From Microcaldota archaeon (lineage in GTDB: Archaea; Micrarchaeota; Micrarchaeia; Anstonellales; Bilamarchaeaceae), in the NCBI GenBank assembly GCA_016932815.1, contig JAFGCC010000023.1:1-55611 (forward strand): a DNA stretch of 55,611 bases, given 5' to 3'. Shown one piece after another: positions 41,003-48,930 of the stretch. The notes beneath the pieces are model-generated. The model had not been told where the DNA came from. It saw only the letters and a program-made list of their open reading frames with translations, and did no database searches. Every line of letters starts with the position of its first letter. The stretch's first letter is position 1. The translations under genes and the position numbers were made by a program.

Positions 41003-42571
41003 CTAGAAGAAATCGGTAATTGAATTCTGCCCCACTTTCCTCTCCTCTTGGGGAGGAACTTTCCCCCTTTTTGCCTTCTCCTTGGCGGGAGCCTTCCGCG
41101 CGGCTTTGGCTTTGGAAGCCTTCTTCTCCCCTTTTGCAAGAACTTCGGAAAGCGTTTTCCCAGCCCGAAGCTCCTTCTGGAAAGAAAGGAGAATCTCCTT
41201 CATCTTCTTCTCCTTCTTGCGCGCGGCCCAGTAATAATATTCGTCCCGGGTGGATTTGGTCATTAAAACGTAGACAGAGCCCTCCTTGAAGCGCCCTGCG
41301 CGCCCCCTCCGCTGTATCGAGCGGATTTCGCTGGGGATAGGCTCATAGAAGATAACCGAATCCACTTCGGGAATATCCAGGCCCTCTTCTCCTATCGAGG
41401 AAGCTACCAGGACGTCAAACTCCCCATTGCGGAAGGCCTCCATGGTCTCTTCCTGCATCTTCCTGGTAAAATCCTCCCTTTTTCCCATAAACGGGCGCGC
41501 GGTGTGCCCAGCCTTCCCAAGCTCGGAGACTATCTGGGAGATTTGCGCGCGGTATTGGACGAAAACGATTGCCTTCTTTGCTTTAAGCGAATCCAGGAGG
41601 GAGAGGAGCTTGAGCATCTTGGGATGTTCATTTCCCGATTCTAGGAGCGAGAGAATCCTGCGCATCTCAGGGCTCTGGGAAACAGCGCGCGCGGATTTGG
41701 AGTCGGCTCCGGAGAGCTTCTCTAAGTATTTGAAGACCGGGACCCTGCCCTGGGTTTCCAGGAGTTCCTGTATGTGCAGAGCATGCAGCAGGCACGAATA
41801 CAAATATATGAGGCGGAAGCGGCTTGGGTGGCTCATGTTGAAGAGCCTCTGGCGCTGAGCGAGGAAGGCCTTCTTTGAGAAGAGCTGGGGCCGCACCCCG
41901 GATGATTGGAGGAGTTGCGCGTATTTTTTCACGAATATGGAGAGCTCGTCTTTTGCCTTGGAGTATTCGTCTGAGAGTTCAACCGGGACCCAGTTGTAGT
42001 CCATTTTCTTCATGTACGGCGCGACGTCCGGGTCGCCCTGTGAGCGTATTTCTATATTGGAGATGTGCAAATTCGAGAGCACCTCCTTTATCTTCGTGCG
42101 GTCCCCGCCTGGCGAAGCCGTGAGCGCAACGATAAGGGTGGTTTCGGGAAGGTTTTGGGCTATTTCCACGTATGCGTACTCCCCGACCGCCCTGTGGGCT
42201 TCGTCGAAAACCGCAAGGGAAACCTCTTCTTTTGGGAAAATCCCCTTCTGGATATCGTTGCGAATCGTCTGGGGGGTTGAGGAGATTACCTTGTTTTCAT
42301 ATAGCTGCGCGCGCTTTTTCGGAGGGGATTCCCCCGTAACCAGTGCGGAGCCTCCTTCTATTTCCCCTAAAATATCCGGGATTGTGGAGCTATGCTGCTT
42401 GGCCAGGGGCTTTGTGGGGGTGAGAAAAAGGCATTTGCCTTTGGCGCGCTCAATTAGGGCAAGTGCGATTAGCGTCTTCCCAAGGCCGGTTGGGAGGACC
42501 ACCAGCGTATTGCCGTTGGAGGCAATCGATTCGATTATCTCCTGTTGGTACCTCCTTGGCACTAGGCGCAT
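41003..42571 (-). CDS. Hef/FANCM-like SF2 helicase lacking nuclease domain
   Basis: 522 residues. SF2 motifs: Q-motif region LVPRRYQQEI, Walker A PTGLGKT (about 28-34), PTKPLAKQH, DEAH (FDEAHRA), LTASPG, and motifs V-VI ASSIGEEGLDIPEV and QRRGRAGR. The middle helical insert typical of Hef is present (about 190-310). Full-length Hef has a C-terminal XPF nuclease; here a Lys/Ala-rich linker (470-510) leads to QNSITDFF, a perfect PIP motif for PCNA binding. It likely remodels stalled forks. TATA TTTTATAAAAT (about 42592-42603) gives a leaderless mRNA. Confidence 0.92.
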   Translation of the reverse strand: MRLVPRRYQQEIIESIASNGNTLVVLPTGLGKTLIALALIERAKGKCLFLTPTKPLAKQHSSTIPDILGEIEGGSALVTGESPPKKRAQLYENKVISSTPQTIRNDIQKGIFPKEEVSLAVFDEAHRAVGEYAYVEIAQNLPETTLIVALTASPGGDRTKIKEVLSNLHISNIEIRSQGDPDVAPYMKKMDYNWVPVELSDEYSKAKDELSIFVKKYAQLLQSSGVRPQLFSKKAFLAQRQRLFNMSHPSRFRLIYLYSCLLHALHIQELLETQGRVPVFKYLEKLSGADSKSARAVSQSPEMRRILSLLESGNEHPKMLKLLSLLDSLKAKKAIVFVQYRAQISQIVSELGKAGHTARPFMGKREDFTRKMQEETMEAFRNGEFDVLVASSIGEEGLDIPEVDSVIFYEPIPSEIRSIQRRGRAGRFKEGSVYVLMTKSTRDEYYYWAARKKEKKMKEILLSFQKELRAGKTLSEVLAKGEKKASKAKAARKAPAKEKAKRGKVPPQEERKVGQNSITDFF

Positions 42572-42652
42572 TCTTGAATTGTTGCAGGATGATTTTATAA
42601 AAGAGAGGGGGGTGCGTTTCCACTATTATCTGTTTGTTGTTTGTAACTGTCC

Positions 42653-42682
42653 TGTATAAAAATATATGTAACCATGGTTACA
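42653..42682. promoter_or_regulatory. TATA box plus purine palindrome before the 77-aa gene
   Basis: TATAAAAATATAT at about 42655-42667 is followed immediately by the palindrome TGTAACCATGGTTACA (42667-42682), two bases before ATG 42685. A protein bound here would cover the transcription start and block it, the reverse of the arrangement at purL and purF. Confidence 0.8.
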
Positions 42683-42684
42683 AT

Positions 42685-42918
42685 ATGATAGTATACATTT
42701 ACGATTTAAAATCAACAATCAAGGATTATAACCGATTAAAACGCAATTTTTACTATTACCTAAACAAGTACGGATACAACCAATATTTCAGGGACACGAA
42801 ATCGGTTCTCGTCGTGCCAGATGACATGGAGCGGGCTATGGATTCCTTCTTTGCTGACTTTAAGAAGTTCGTGGTAGGCTACAAAATCCGCACCGATTCA
42901 ATAGAAGAGCTAGAATAG
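42685..42918 (+). CDS. 77-residue protein, candidate purine regulator
   Basis: 77 residues from ATG 42685, leaderless. The sequence MIVYIYDLKSTIKDYNRLKR, then YLNKYGYNQYFRDTKSVLVVPDDMERAMD and VVGYKIRTDSIEEL suggests a beta-alpha-beta ferredoxin-like fold; the opening resembles Cas2/VapD-type proteins, but no CRISPR array is in the window. Basic helix 1 (KSTIKDYNRLKR) could touch DNA. It is the only small gene carrying the palindrome that marks purL and purF, and the site lies where repression would occur. That it is the regulator is inference. It stands alone between the helicase and pheT. Confidence 0.75.
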   Translation: MIVYIYDLKSTIKDYNRLKRNFYYYLNKYGYNQYFRDTKSVLVVPDDMERAMDSFFADFKKFVVGYKIRTDSIEELE

Positions 42919-42945
42919 TGGAAATGAGGGGTCCCCTCCCACTCT

Positions 42946-44511
42946 TTACTTAATTAGGGCTTCAACATCCAGTTCGCAGAGTGCTATCGCATGGCCGGTG
43001 TTGAATTTCTCCAGGGTTGCAGGGTGGATTGCCCCTATAACCCCACAATCTTTTCCCCCGATTATTACTTTCGCGCACCTTCCCCCAATGAAGCAGGGGT
43101 CGGACTCGGCTTTCAGCTCGAATTCCTTTCCCAGCTCCCTAAGCAGTGTCTGCAGGTATGGCTGCACGTCCGTAATAGAAGCGCCATCCATCATCACCCC
43201 AAAGCATAGCCTGCTCTCCTCTTTTTTCTGGTAAACCCTCCCCAATTCGTAGAACAGCTGCGGGAGGCCCTTCATCTTGTTGTTTGCAAAGCATCCAAGC
43301 AGCCCCGGGATGAGGCTTGTGCGGAGGCAGGTGAATTCCTCGGAAGCCGAGTTTTCAATCATCAGGACATCGGTATTCCTGCAGGTTGCCTCAAGCTTTT
43401 CCATGTTGGTTAGTATGTACGTCTTTATCTCCAAAAAACCCATTCCCACAAGGGCGTCGTGTATGGGCTCTTTTGAATCAAGCCCGGAGCCCGTAGTGCA
43501 CACCTCCGGGAATGTGGGCTCCAGGTTCTCATACCCATACCCGATTGCAATATCCTCCAGAATATCCGTAAATGAAATGACGTCTGCGCGGTATGGGGGA
43601 ACAAGCGCATACCCTCCTTTTACCTTGATTCCCATCTTGAGCAGTGCCTTCGAAGCTTCCTTTTCGCTCAGGTTGAGCCCGAGAACCCTGTTTGCCTCCG
43701 AGAGCTCCATCTTCACTTTCCCATATGAGAAATCCGGGTGCTTTTCATCGCCCACTTTCACTTCGTAAACTTCCCCTCCCTTGTCCGAGAGGGCGGTTGC
43801 GATTATGTTGACGGCCTTCTTCACGGTTTCATCGCAGGTGCCCGTGGATTCTATTAGGACATTCCTGGTTTCCGTGGTTACCCTCGTCCTCTCCCCGTTT
43901 ATTATCGGGGGAAACGAGAATACGCCTTTTTCATCTTTTATGAGGACGGCATCCTCGCCTACCAAGTGGGCAAAGGCCCTTCCCTTCTCGTGTTTTTCGA
44001 GAACCTCCCCTACACCCATTTCCCCTTCCATTTCAAGGGGAACGAACCTTTCTTTACCAGAGGAAACGAAGTATTCCATCTCCCCCTCAAGCTTGTCTAG
44101 GTCATGGATGCCAATTGCCATCTTCCTGCGCTTCCTTCCCACTGTGGTGTGCAGCTTCTCCTGCATCTGCATGAGGTCTACTAGCACTTCTTCTGTGATT
44201 TTTAGCCCCTTGACCACGGCAGCGGAGATGGCCGGGCGCACCTTCCTGGTTTTTGGGGAGACGGCAATCGAATATTTGGAAGGCTTGGCGGAATATTCGT
44301 TGTTCTCTTTATCATAATAAGCGCGTATTGCCCTGGACAATCCTTCTATGCAAAAAAGGTCGGGCCGGTCAGGGGTAATTTCAACTTCAATAATCCCCGC
44401 CTCCCCGCCTTCAATGGGCATTCCTATGTTGGTTAGGCAATCTATGATTTTCTTTTCAGAGTGCCCGCACATTTTCTCAAGCTTCTTTTTTTCCACGTTT
44501 ATGACTGCCAT
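42946..44511 (-). CDS. pheT: Phenylalanyl-tRNA synthetase beta subunit
   Basis: 521 residues, archaeal/eukaryotic type. N-terminal B1 and B3/B4-like domains are visible (EVEITPDRPDLFCIEGLSRAIRAY near 42-64; PPIINGERTRVT), then the B5 domain (EANRVLGLNLSEKEASKALLKMGI, PPYRADVISFTDILEDIAIGYGYENL) and the inactive class II-like core (ENSASEEFTCLRTSLIPGLL). It starts 6 nt after purF on the same strand, so it lies in the purine-regulated transcript rather than beside pheS (2947-4353). Functional partner: PheS. Confidence 0.97.
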   Translation of the reverse strand: MAVINVEKKKLEKMCGHSEKKIIDCLTNIGMPIEGGEAGIIEVEITPDRPDLFCIEGLSRAIRAYYDKENNEYSAKPSKYSIAVSPKTRKVRPAISAAVVKGLKITEEVLVDLMQMQEKLHTTVGRKRRKMAIGIHDLDKLEGEMEYFVSSGKERFVPLEMEGEMGVGEVLEKHEKGRAFAHLVGEDAVLIKDEKGVFSFPPIINGERTRVTTETRNVLIESTGTCDETVKKAVNIIATALSDKGGEVYEVKVGDEKHPDFSYGKVKMELSEANRVLGLNLSEKEASKALLKMGIKVKGGYALVPPYRADVISFTDILEDIAIGYGYENLEPTFPEVCTTGSGLDSKEPIHDALVGMGFLEIKTYILTNMEKLEATCRNTDVLMIENSASEEFTCLRTSLIPGLLGCFANNKMKGLPQLFYELGRVYQKKEESRLCFGVMMDGASITDVQPYLQTLLRELGKEFELKAESDPCFIGGRCAKVIIGGKDCGVIGAIHPATLEKFNTGHAIALCELDVEALIK

Positions 44512-44517
44512 GTGTTT

Positions 44518-45888
44518 TCAGCTCCTCTTGGCTTTTTCCGCCTGCTCCCTTGCCGCTTCCGTTGGGTATTGCCCGCTTAGGCACCCAAAGCAGTTCCCAT
44601 CACCAATGACCTTCTTTAGCCCCTCTAGCGAGAGGTAGTAAAGGCTGTCCGCCCCTATGTACTCCCGGATTTCCTCCACGCTTTTTCTGTTGATTATGAG
44701 TTCTGAGTAGGTGGGTATGTTTACCCCGTAAAAGCACGGGGAGGCTATGGGGGGGCAGGTAATCCGAAGGTGCACCTCTTTCGGGTTGCATGAGCGTATC
44801 ATCTTCATCATCTCCCTCATCGTGGTTCCCCTCACGATGCTATCGTCAATTAGCACGACCCTTCTCCCTTCGAATACCTGCCTCATGGGATTGACCTTCA
44901 TGCGCACGGCCTTCTCGCGGGCTTCCTGGGTGGGCATTATGAAGGTCCTTCCTATGTAGCGGTTCTTGATTATTCCTTCGCTGTAGCGGATTCCGCTCTC
45001 TTGCGAATACCCAAGCGCCGCACTCCTTGAAGTATCCGGAACGGGCACCACCACGTCTGCTTCCACCGGGGATTCGCGCACAAGCTGTGCGCCCAGTTCC
45101 CTCCTTATTCTTTCAACCGATTTCCCGTTGATAGTCGAATCCGGCCTTGAGAAATAAACGTATTCAAACATGCAGTTGCGCTCGCCTTTGTTATTGAGCG
45201 TTTCCGATTCCATCTTCCCCCCCTCGCCCACTATGAAAACCTGCCCGGGCCCCACGCTCCCCGCATACCTAATCCCATTTGAATCAAGCGCGCAGGATTC
45301 GGAGCAGAAAACAACGTAATCCTCGTTTTCCCCATAAACCAGGGGGCGTATCGCGTGCGGGTCCCTGAATGCGAAGACCTCGCCCTTCCAGATTCCCACA
45401 ATTGAATATGCGCCATCAAGCCTGCCCATCATGGCGGAAACCGCTTTCTTCACCCCTTCCCCTTTTTGGAGTTCACCAAGCAGCATCCCGTGCACGAGCT
45501 CGCATTCTGCGCCGCACACGTTTCCCTCGCTTTCCCAGCCCTCTTTGAGGTTCCCGAAGTTGGTTATGTGCCCGTTGTATGCAATGCACAGCCCGTCTTT
45601 TGTTATCGGCTGGATTTCCAAGAAGCGTATGGTCCCGGTTGTGGGGTAGCGGGTGTGCCCGGCCCCCACAAGGTGCGGCTGCGCAATGTCCTTTTCCTCA
45701 AGGACGTCCAGAACAAGCCCTGCCCCCCTTTTTTCGTAGAATTCCCCATCCCCATAGAGCACGAAGCCCGCAGCATCCTGGCCGCGGTGCTGGACTCCGA
45801 GAAGCCCGGTATATAGGACCGGCGCGGCAGGCTTCCCCTTCTTGGAAACAACCGCGACTATGCCACACTTTTCTTTAGCTTCGTCCAT
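44518..45888 (-). CDS. purF: Amidophosphoribosyltransferase
   Basis: 456 residues. The first enzyme of purine synthesis: PRPP + glutamine to phosphoribosylamine. The nucleophile Cys8 (KCGIVAVV) follows a 7-residue propeptide that is removed. The phosphoribosyl loop VVLIDDSIVRGTT is near 345. Late cysteines, including NCFGCLSG, match the Fe-S cluster ligands of the B. subtilis-type enzyme. A GGTGG lies 5 nt before the ATG. The TATA box is at about 45923-45936, and the 18-bp palindrome lies behind it. Confidence 0.97.
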   Translation of the reverse strand: MDEAKEKCGIVAVVSKKGKPAAPVLYTGLLGVQHRGQDAAGFVLYGDGEFYEKRGAGLVLDVLEEKDIAQPHLVGAGHTRYPTTGTIRFLEIQPITKDGLCIAYNGHITNFGNLKEGWESEGNVCGAECELVHGMLLGELQKGEGVKKAVSAMMGRLDGAYSIVGIWKGEVFAFRDPHAIRPLVYGENEDYVVFCSESCALDSNGIRYAGSVGPGQVFIVGEGGKMESETLNNKGERNCMFEYVYFSRPDSTINGKSVERIRRELGAQLVRESPVEADVVVPVPDTSRSAALGYSQESGIRYSEGIIKNRYIGRTFIMPTQEAREKAVRMKVNPMRQVFEGRRVVLIDDSIVRGTTMREMMKMIRSCNPKEVHLRITCPPIASPCFYGVNIPTYSELIINRKSVEEIREYIGADSLYYLSLEGLKKVIGDGNCFGCLSGQYPTEAAREQAEKAKRS

Positions 45889-45922
45889 TTAGCCACCAGG
45901 AAGCATTAATTACGAATAATGC

Positions 45923-45979
45923 CTTTTTATATCTTTATTTTGGGCGGGCGGCGCAGGGGCGTTGTAACCATGGTTACAA
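45923..45979. promoter_or_regulatory. purF: purF promoter and purine palindrome
   Basis: On the purF strand: TTGTAACCATGGTTACAA (45962-45979), a 25-bp GC-rich spacer, then the TATA box AAAGATATAAAAAG (45923-45936). The transcription start would be about 25 nt further, near 45905. The 18-bp palindrome and its distance to the TATA box match purL. Confidence 0.85.
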
Positions 45980-45993
45980 ACCTGCCCCCACCC

Positions 45994-46845
45994 TCATTCT
46001 TCCACTATGGAAAAACTGCCCGAAGGAAGAACGTGGATTACTTCGCTCTCATGAACATCGAGAATCTTCGCAATCCCCTTCCCGGTTTCCCCCTTTCCCG
46101 TTTTCCCCGGAACAACGAGAACCGCCTTGCTTATCCACTTCGCCCCGGGCGCCCCCACCGCAACCCTGCCCTTAGAATCAAGCCCAACGGCGATTTTCAA
46201 AGGCACGTTCCTAAACCATTCCCTCTTGCCCAAAATCGCAAAGCCCCCGGCCCCCACATATCCCCCGGAAGCGTGCTTTCCCAACTGCTCCTTGCCCACG
46301 CAGTAAGTGTCCGCCTGGCTGAATCCCCTAACCCATGCATTCGAGAACGAAACCGCAATCTTTGCAGCCTCCTCCTTGTCCTGTGCGCTTATCTCCCCCT
46401 CCACAACAACGCCCCCCTCTTTTGGGGGCGTACCATCCTCCCCTTCCAGCCCCGTATCCTTCCCTTCCCTGGCCCCTTTCTTTAGCACAAGCGCACTCCC
46501 GCCTTTGATGTCCGCATGGAAGAACAAGTCCCCCTCCACCATGTGCCTGGAAACGACCAAGTCGTTCTGCTTTGCATTCCTCCCAAAAACCATCATCCGC
46601 CCGGAACCGGAGAAGCTCCAGCCAAACCCCTCATACCATTCCCTCTCGCGCACAACCCGCACTTTTGGCTGCACATCCTTCTCCTGCCTCGCAGCCGCCT
46701 TCTTGCCCTCCTTCTTTATCTTCCTCATGGTCTCGGCAAGCGCCTTCTCCACCCCCTCGGCCTTCTTGCGCGCCCTCTTCCCCAGTTCATAATACGCAGC
46801 CGCATTCTCCTGCACGCTTTTTTTTAGGTCAAATTTTATTTCCAT
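45994..46845 (-). CDS. Stand-alone NFACT-R (DUF814) domain protein
   Basis: 283 residues. A helical coiled-coil (about 1-65, AAYYELGKRARKKAEGVEKALAETMRKIKKEGK) precedes the NFACT-R domain. Its landmarks are WYEGFGWSFSGSGRMMVFGRNAKQNDLVV, HADIKGGSALVLK, AAKIAVSFSNAW and GGFAILGKREWF. Archaeal RqcH/NFACT proteins are about 650 residues with NFACT-N and HhH domains first; both are absent here. The family acts in ribosome-associated quality control, adding Ala or Thr tails to stalled nascent chains. Without NFACT-N it may be a separate module. It lies 105 nt before purF. Confidence 0.88.
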   Translation of the reverse strand: MEIKFDLKKSVQENAAAYYELGKRARKKAEGVEKALAETMRKIKKEGKKAAARQEKDVQPKVRVVREREWYEGFGWSFSGSGRMMVFGRNAKQNDLVVSRHMVEGDLFFHADIKGGSALVLKKGAREGKDTGLEGEDGTPPKEGGVVVEGEISAQDKEEAAKIAVSFSNAWVRGFSQADTYCVGKEQLGKHASGGYVGAGGFAILGKREWFRNVPLKIAVGLDSKGRVAVGAPGAKWISKAVLVVPGKTGKGETGKGIAKILDVHESEVIHVLPSGSFSIVEE

Positions 46846-46906
46846 AGCAACAGCCTCTCCCAGTTCCCCGCCAATTCATATGATGCATTAAGTGGCTCCT
46901 CTAAAC

Positions 46907-46919
46907 ATTTATATATATT
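46907..46919 (+). promoter_or_regulatory. Promoter of the secretion-like operon
   Basis: ATTTATATATATT lies 28-40 nt before ATG 46947. The leader would be under 15 nt and there is no ribosome-binding site, consistent with a leaderless or nearly leaderless first gene. Confidence 0.65.
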
Positions 46920-46946
46920 CTCTTCTTTTAGCTATTCGGGATTACC

Positions 46947-47192
46947 ATGGCTTATATAGAGACGCTTCTCTCAAGCTGGCTTGAGACCCTCAAGTCCGCA
47001 GGAACCACAATCTCAATGCTCCTAATAATTCTCGGAGGGCTCCTATATGGGGTGGCCCAGCTCCAGCCCGGAGAGAAAAGGGGCAAATGGCAGACGGTGG
47101 GAATAGGGGTGGTGGTAGGAGGCGTCCTAATAGCCGCCATATTGGGTGCAGCGGACCTGATTCAGGAAATCTCATCCAACCTATTCAAGTGA
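46947..47192 (+). CDS. VirB2/TrbC-like (CedA1-like) small two-TM pilin candidate
   Basis: 81 residues. An amphipathic start (YIETLLSSWLETLKSAG) is followed by TM1 (TTISMLLIILGGLLYGVAQL, about 18-38), a short polar loop (QPGEKRGKWQT) and TM2 (VGIGVVVGGVLIAAILGAADLI, about 51-72). Two hydrophobic helices joined by a short basic loop are the layout of VirB2/TrbC pilins and of CedA1 in archaeal DNA import. Identity is inferred from size, topology and its position before a VirB6-like and a VirB4-like gene. It starts the operon. Confidence 0.7.
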   Translation: MAYIETLLSSWLETLKSAGTTISMLLIILGGLLYGVAQLQPGEKRGKWQTVGIGVVVGGVLIAAILGAADLIQEISSNLFK

Positions 47193-47196
47193 AAAA

Positions 47197-48153
47197 ATGG
47201 CACTGGACCTCACAATAGCCGGAACGGTAGTAGCATTTTCAATAGTCCTATCCGGGCTCCTAATAGGGATAGGAAGGGCCCTGGGTTCGCACAAGGTTGA
47301 GTATTTTGGCCGCGAAGAACTAATCCAGGCAATAGTCAACGCGGCGCTAGTTGGGGCCTACGCAACAATAACCCTCACAGTAGCCCAGATAAGCAGCGAG
47401 ATGGTAGGAGAATCCGCCTGCGATGCAGGCGATGCCCTTGCAAACCTAGAATGCGTGTATTCTGGAATTTCAGAGCAGGTATATGGAATACTCACCCAGA
47501 CCCTCGCAATCCACAACCTGGTGGGCTACTACCAGTCCATAGTAATCAACTTCCCCGAAATCTCGGTCCAGCCCCTAGCCCACCTATCATCTGTTTCATT
47601 AATCCTGGAGGGCCAGCTCCTGTTCTTACACCAGCTCCTCTTACTCTCCGAGATGCACATCCAGCTCCTATCCTTCTTCGGCCCCCAGCTCCTGACTTTC
47701 TTCTTCCCATTGGGGCTAATCTTCCGCTCGTTCTTCTCAACCCGCAAGCTCGGAGGCTTCCTAATAGCACTCTCAATAGGGCTCTACCTCCTCTACCCCT
47801 CGCTGGTCCTGGTGTTCCCCCAGCCGGATTTCAACGAGTCCCAGGTATTCCTAGAAGAAGTCAATTCCAACAGCGCCTACACGACAATCCCGATAATTGA
47901 CCTCAACAACAACTCGGTAGTCGCAAGCAAGCTAACGAACATGAGTTCGCTAACCAACGTGACCAACACGACGACCGCCGATTTCACAGGCGACCTCACA
48001 GAATCAATCCAGCACGTTTCCTCTATAACCTCCTCGCTCATCATCTTCGTCCTGCTGGCCCCGGTCTTCTCACTGGTCGTAACCCTGATATTTATAAAGG
48101 AAATTACTGATATCTTTGGTGGAGAGTTCTTCTACTCGGTGGGGATGCTATGA
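47197..48153 (+). CDS. VirB6/CedA-like polytopic membrane channel protein
   Basis: 318 residues with about six or seven transmembrane segments: 5-25, 45-68, 125-150, 155-185 (FFGPQLLTFFFPLGLIFRSFF), 190-210 (GGFLIALSIGLYLLYPSLVLVF) and 275-300 (SSLIIFVLLAPVFSLVVTLIF). A soluble loop near 212-270 has several N-x-S/T sequons (NNS, NMS, NVT, NTT), so it is probably outside. Size and topology fit VirB6/TrbL and CedA. It starts 4 nt after the pilin gene and overlaps the next gene by 4 nt. Confidence 0.7.
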   Translation: MALDLTIAGTVVAFSIVLSGLLIGIGRALGSHKVEYFGREELIQAIVNAALVGAYATITLTVAQISSEMVGESACDAGDALANLECVYSGISEQVYGILTQTLAIHNLVGYYQSIVINFPEISVQPLAHLSSVSLILEGQLLFLHQLLLLSEMHIQLLSFFGPQLLTFFFPLGLIFRSFFSTRKLGGFLIALSIGLYLLYPSLVLVFPQPDFNESQVFLEEVNSNSAYTTIPIIDLNNNSVVASKLTNMSSLTNVTNTTTADFTGDLTESIQHVSSITSSLIIFVLLAPVFSLVVTLIFIKEITDIFGGEFFYSVGML

Positions 48154-48929
48154 TAACAAACAGGATGGTAACGTTTGCCGTGCTCGGAGGCGGAGTGCTG
48201 AGCCTCCTCTTCTCCTTTGTGAGCGGGCAGATAATCTTCACCGTAATCTCATCGTTCTTCTTTGCGATATCAATGCTGCTCTGGAAGTACGGCTACATCC
48301 TAATCCCGTTTTTCACTTCCGCGGCAAACGTAATAGAAGTCCGCGGAGGCTACAACATCCCCCCGACGCGCGACTGCATAACCAAGCGCGCGGGAGGCGG
48401 CTACTACGCATCCAAGTTCCTGGAAATCCAGTTCTATGAGAGCATGATAGACAAGGACGATGCGGGCAAGTCCTCGATGATTGAATCGTTTGAAAAGTCC
48501 CTGGCCTCGCTAAAGAACGTGCTCAAAATTTCCCTGCTCGTTTCCGCAGTGGACCTCACAAAGCACATTGACAAGATAAAAGCCAAGAGGAGCTCGGCTG
48601 AGAGCAGGAGGCGCAGGCTGCCCCCCAACAGCGAGGAAATAGTCCGCCTCGACCGCGAAATAGCGATGTGGAACCGCCAGCTAGAGCGCATAACCCGCGG
48701 CGACCGCTCCCTGGAAATCACCGCGTTCGCGCAGACTACGGCATTCGGGGTAACCCGCGAGGAGGCAATCTCCAAAGCGCGCAGGCAGGCAAAAGAGGCA
48801 AAGACAATCCTCTCCTCAACCCTGGGAGCGGACGTTGCCGAACTGCTTGATACTGACATGATAAAGTGCTTTGAATGGAGCTACTTCATTCCCGCGGATT
48901 CCGAGCAGTTGCGGGATGAGGTGTTCTAG
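48150..48929 (+). CDS. PrgI/VirB3-like plus VirB4 N-terminal-like protein
   Basis: 259 residues. Two transmembrane segments at about 8-25 and 28-50 resemble VirB3/PrgI. The soluble part (65-259) includes SFEKSLASLKNVLKISLLVSAVDLTKHIDK, DREIAMWNRQLERI and LEITAFAQTTAFGVTREEAISKARRQAKEAKTIL. This is the pattern of the N-terminal domain of VirB4/TraC ATPases (paired beta/helical SLLV...D and a second beta-strand repeat). The ATPase core is in the next gene, so VirB4 appears split, with the N-terminal part tied to the membrane. Inference from pattern, not a proven homology. Confidence 0.65.
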   Translation: MITNRMVTFAVLGGGVLSLLFSFVSGQIIFTVISSFFFAISMLLWKYGYILIPFFTSAANVIEVRGGYNIPPTRDCITKRAGGGYYASKFLEIQFYESMIDKDDAGKSSMIESFEKSLASLKNVLKISLLVSAVDLTKHIDKIKAKRSSAESRRRRLPPNSEEIVRLDREIAMWNRQLERITRGDRSLEITAFAQTTAFGVTREEAISKARRQAKEAKTILSSTLGADVAELLDTDMIKCFEWSYFIPADSEQLRDEVF

Positions 48930-48930
48930 A

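Noticed and set aside
42685-42918. CRISPR Cas2
   Set aside because: Only the start of the 77-residue protein resembles Cas2. There is no array and no cas1 gene in the window, and the upstream palindrome links the gene to purine synthesis.
46937-46955. A degenerate purine palindrome (ATTACCATGG) at the pilin gene start
   Set aside because: Only half of the site is present and the second arm does not match; the match is centred on the start codon.
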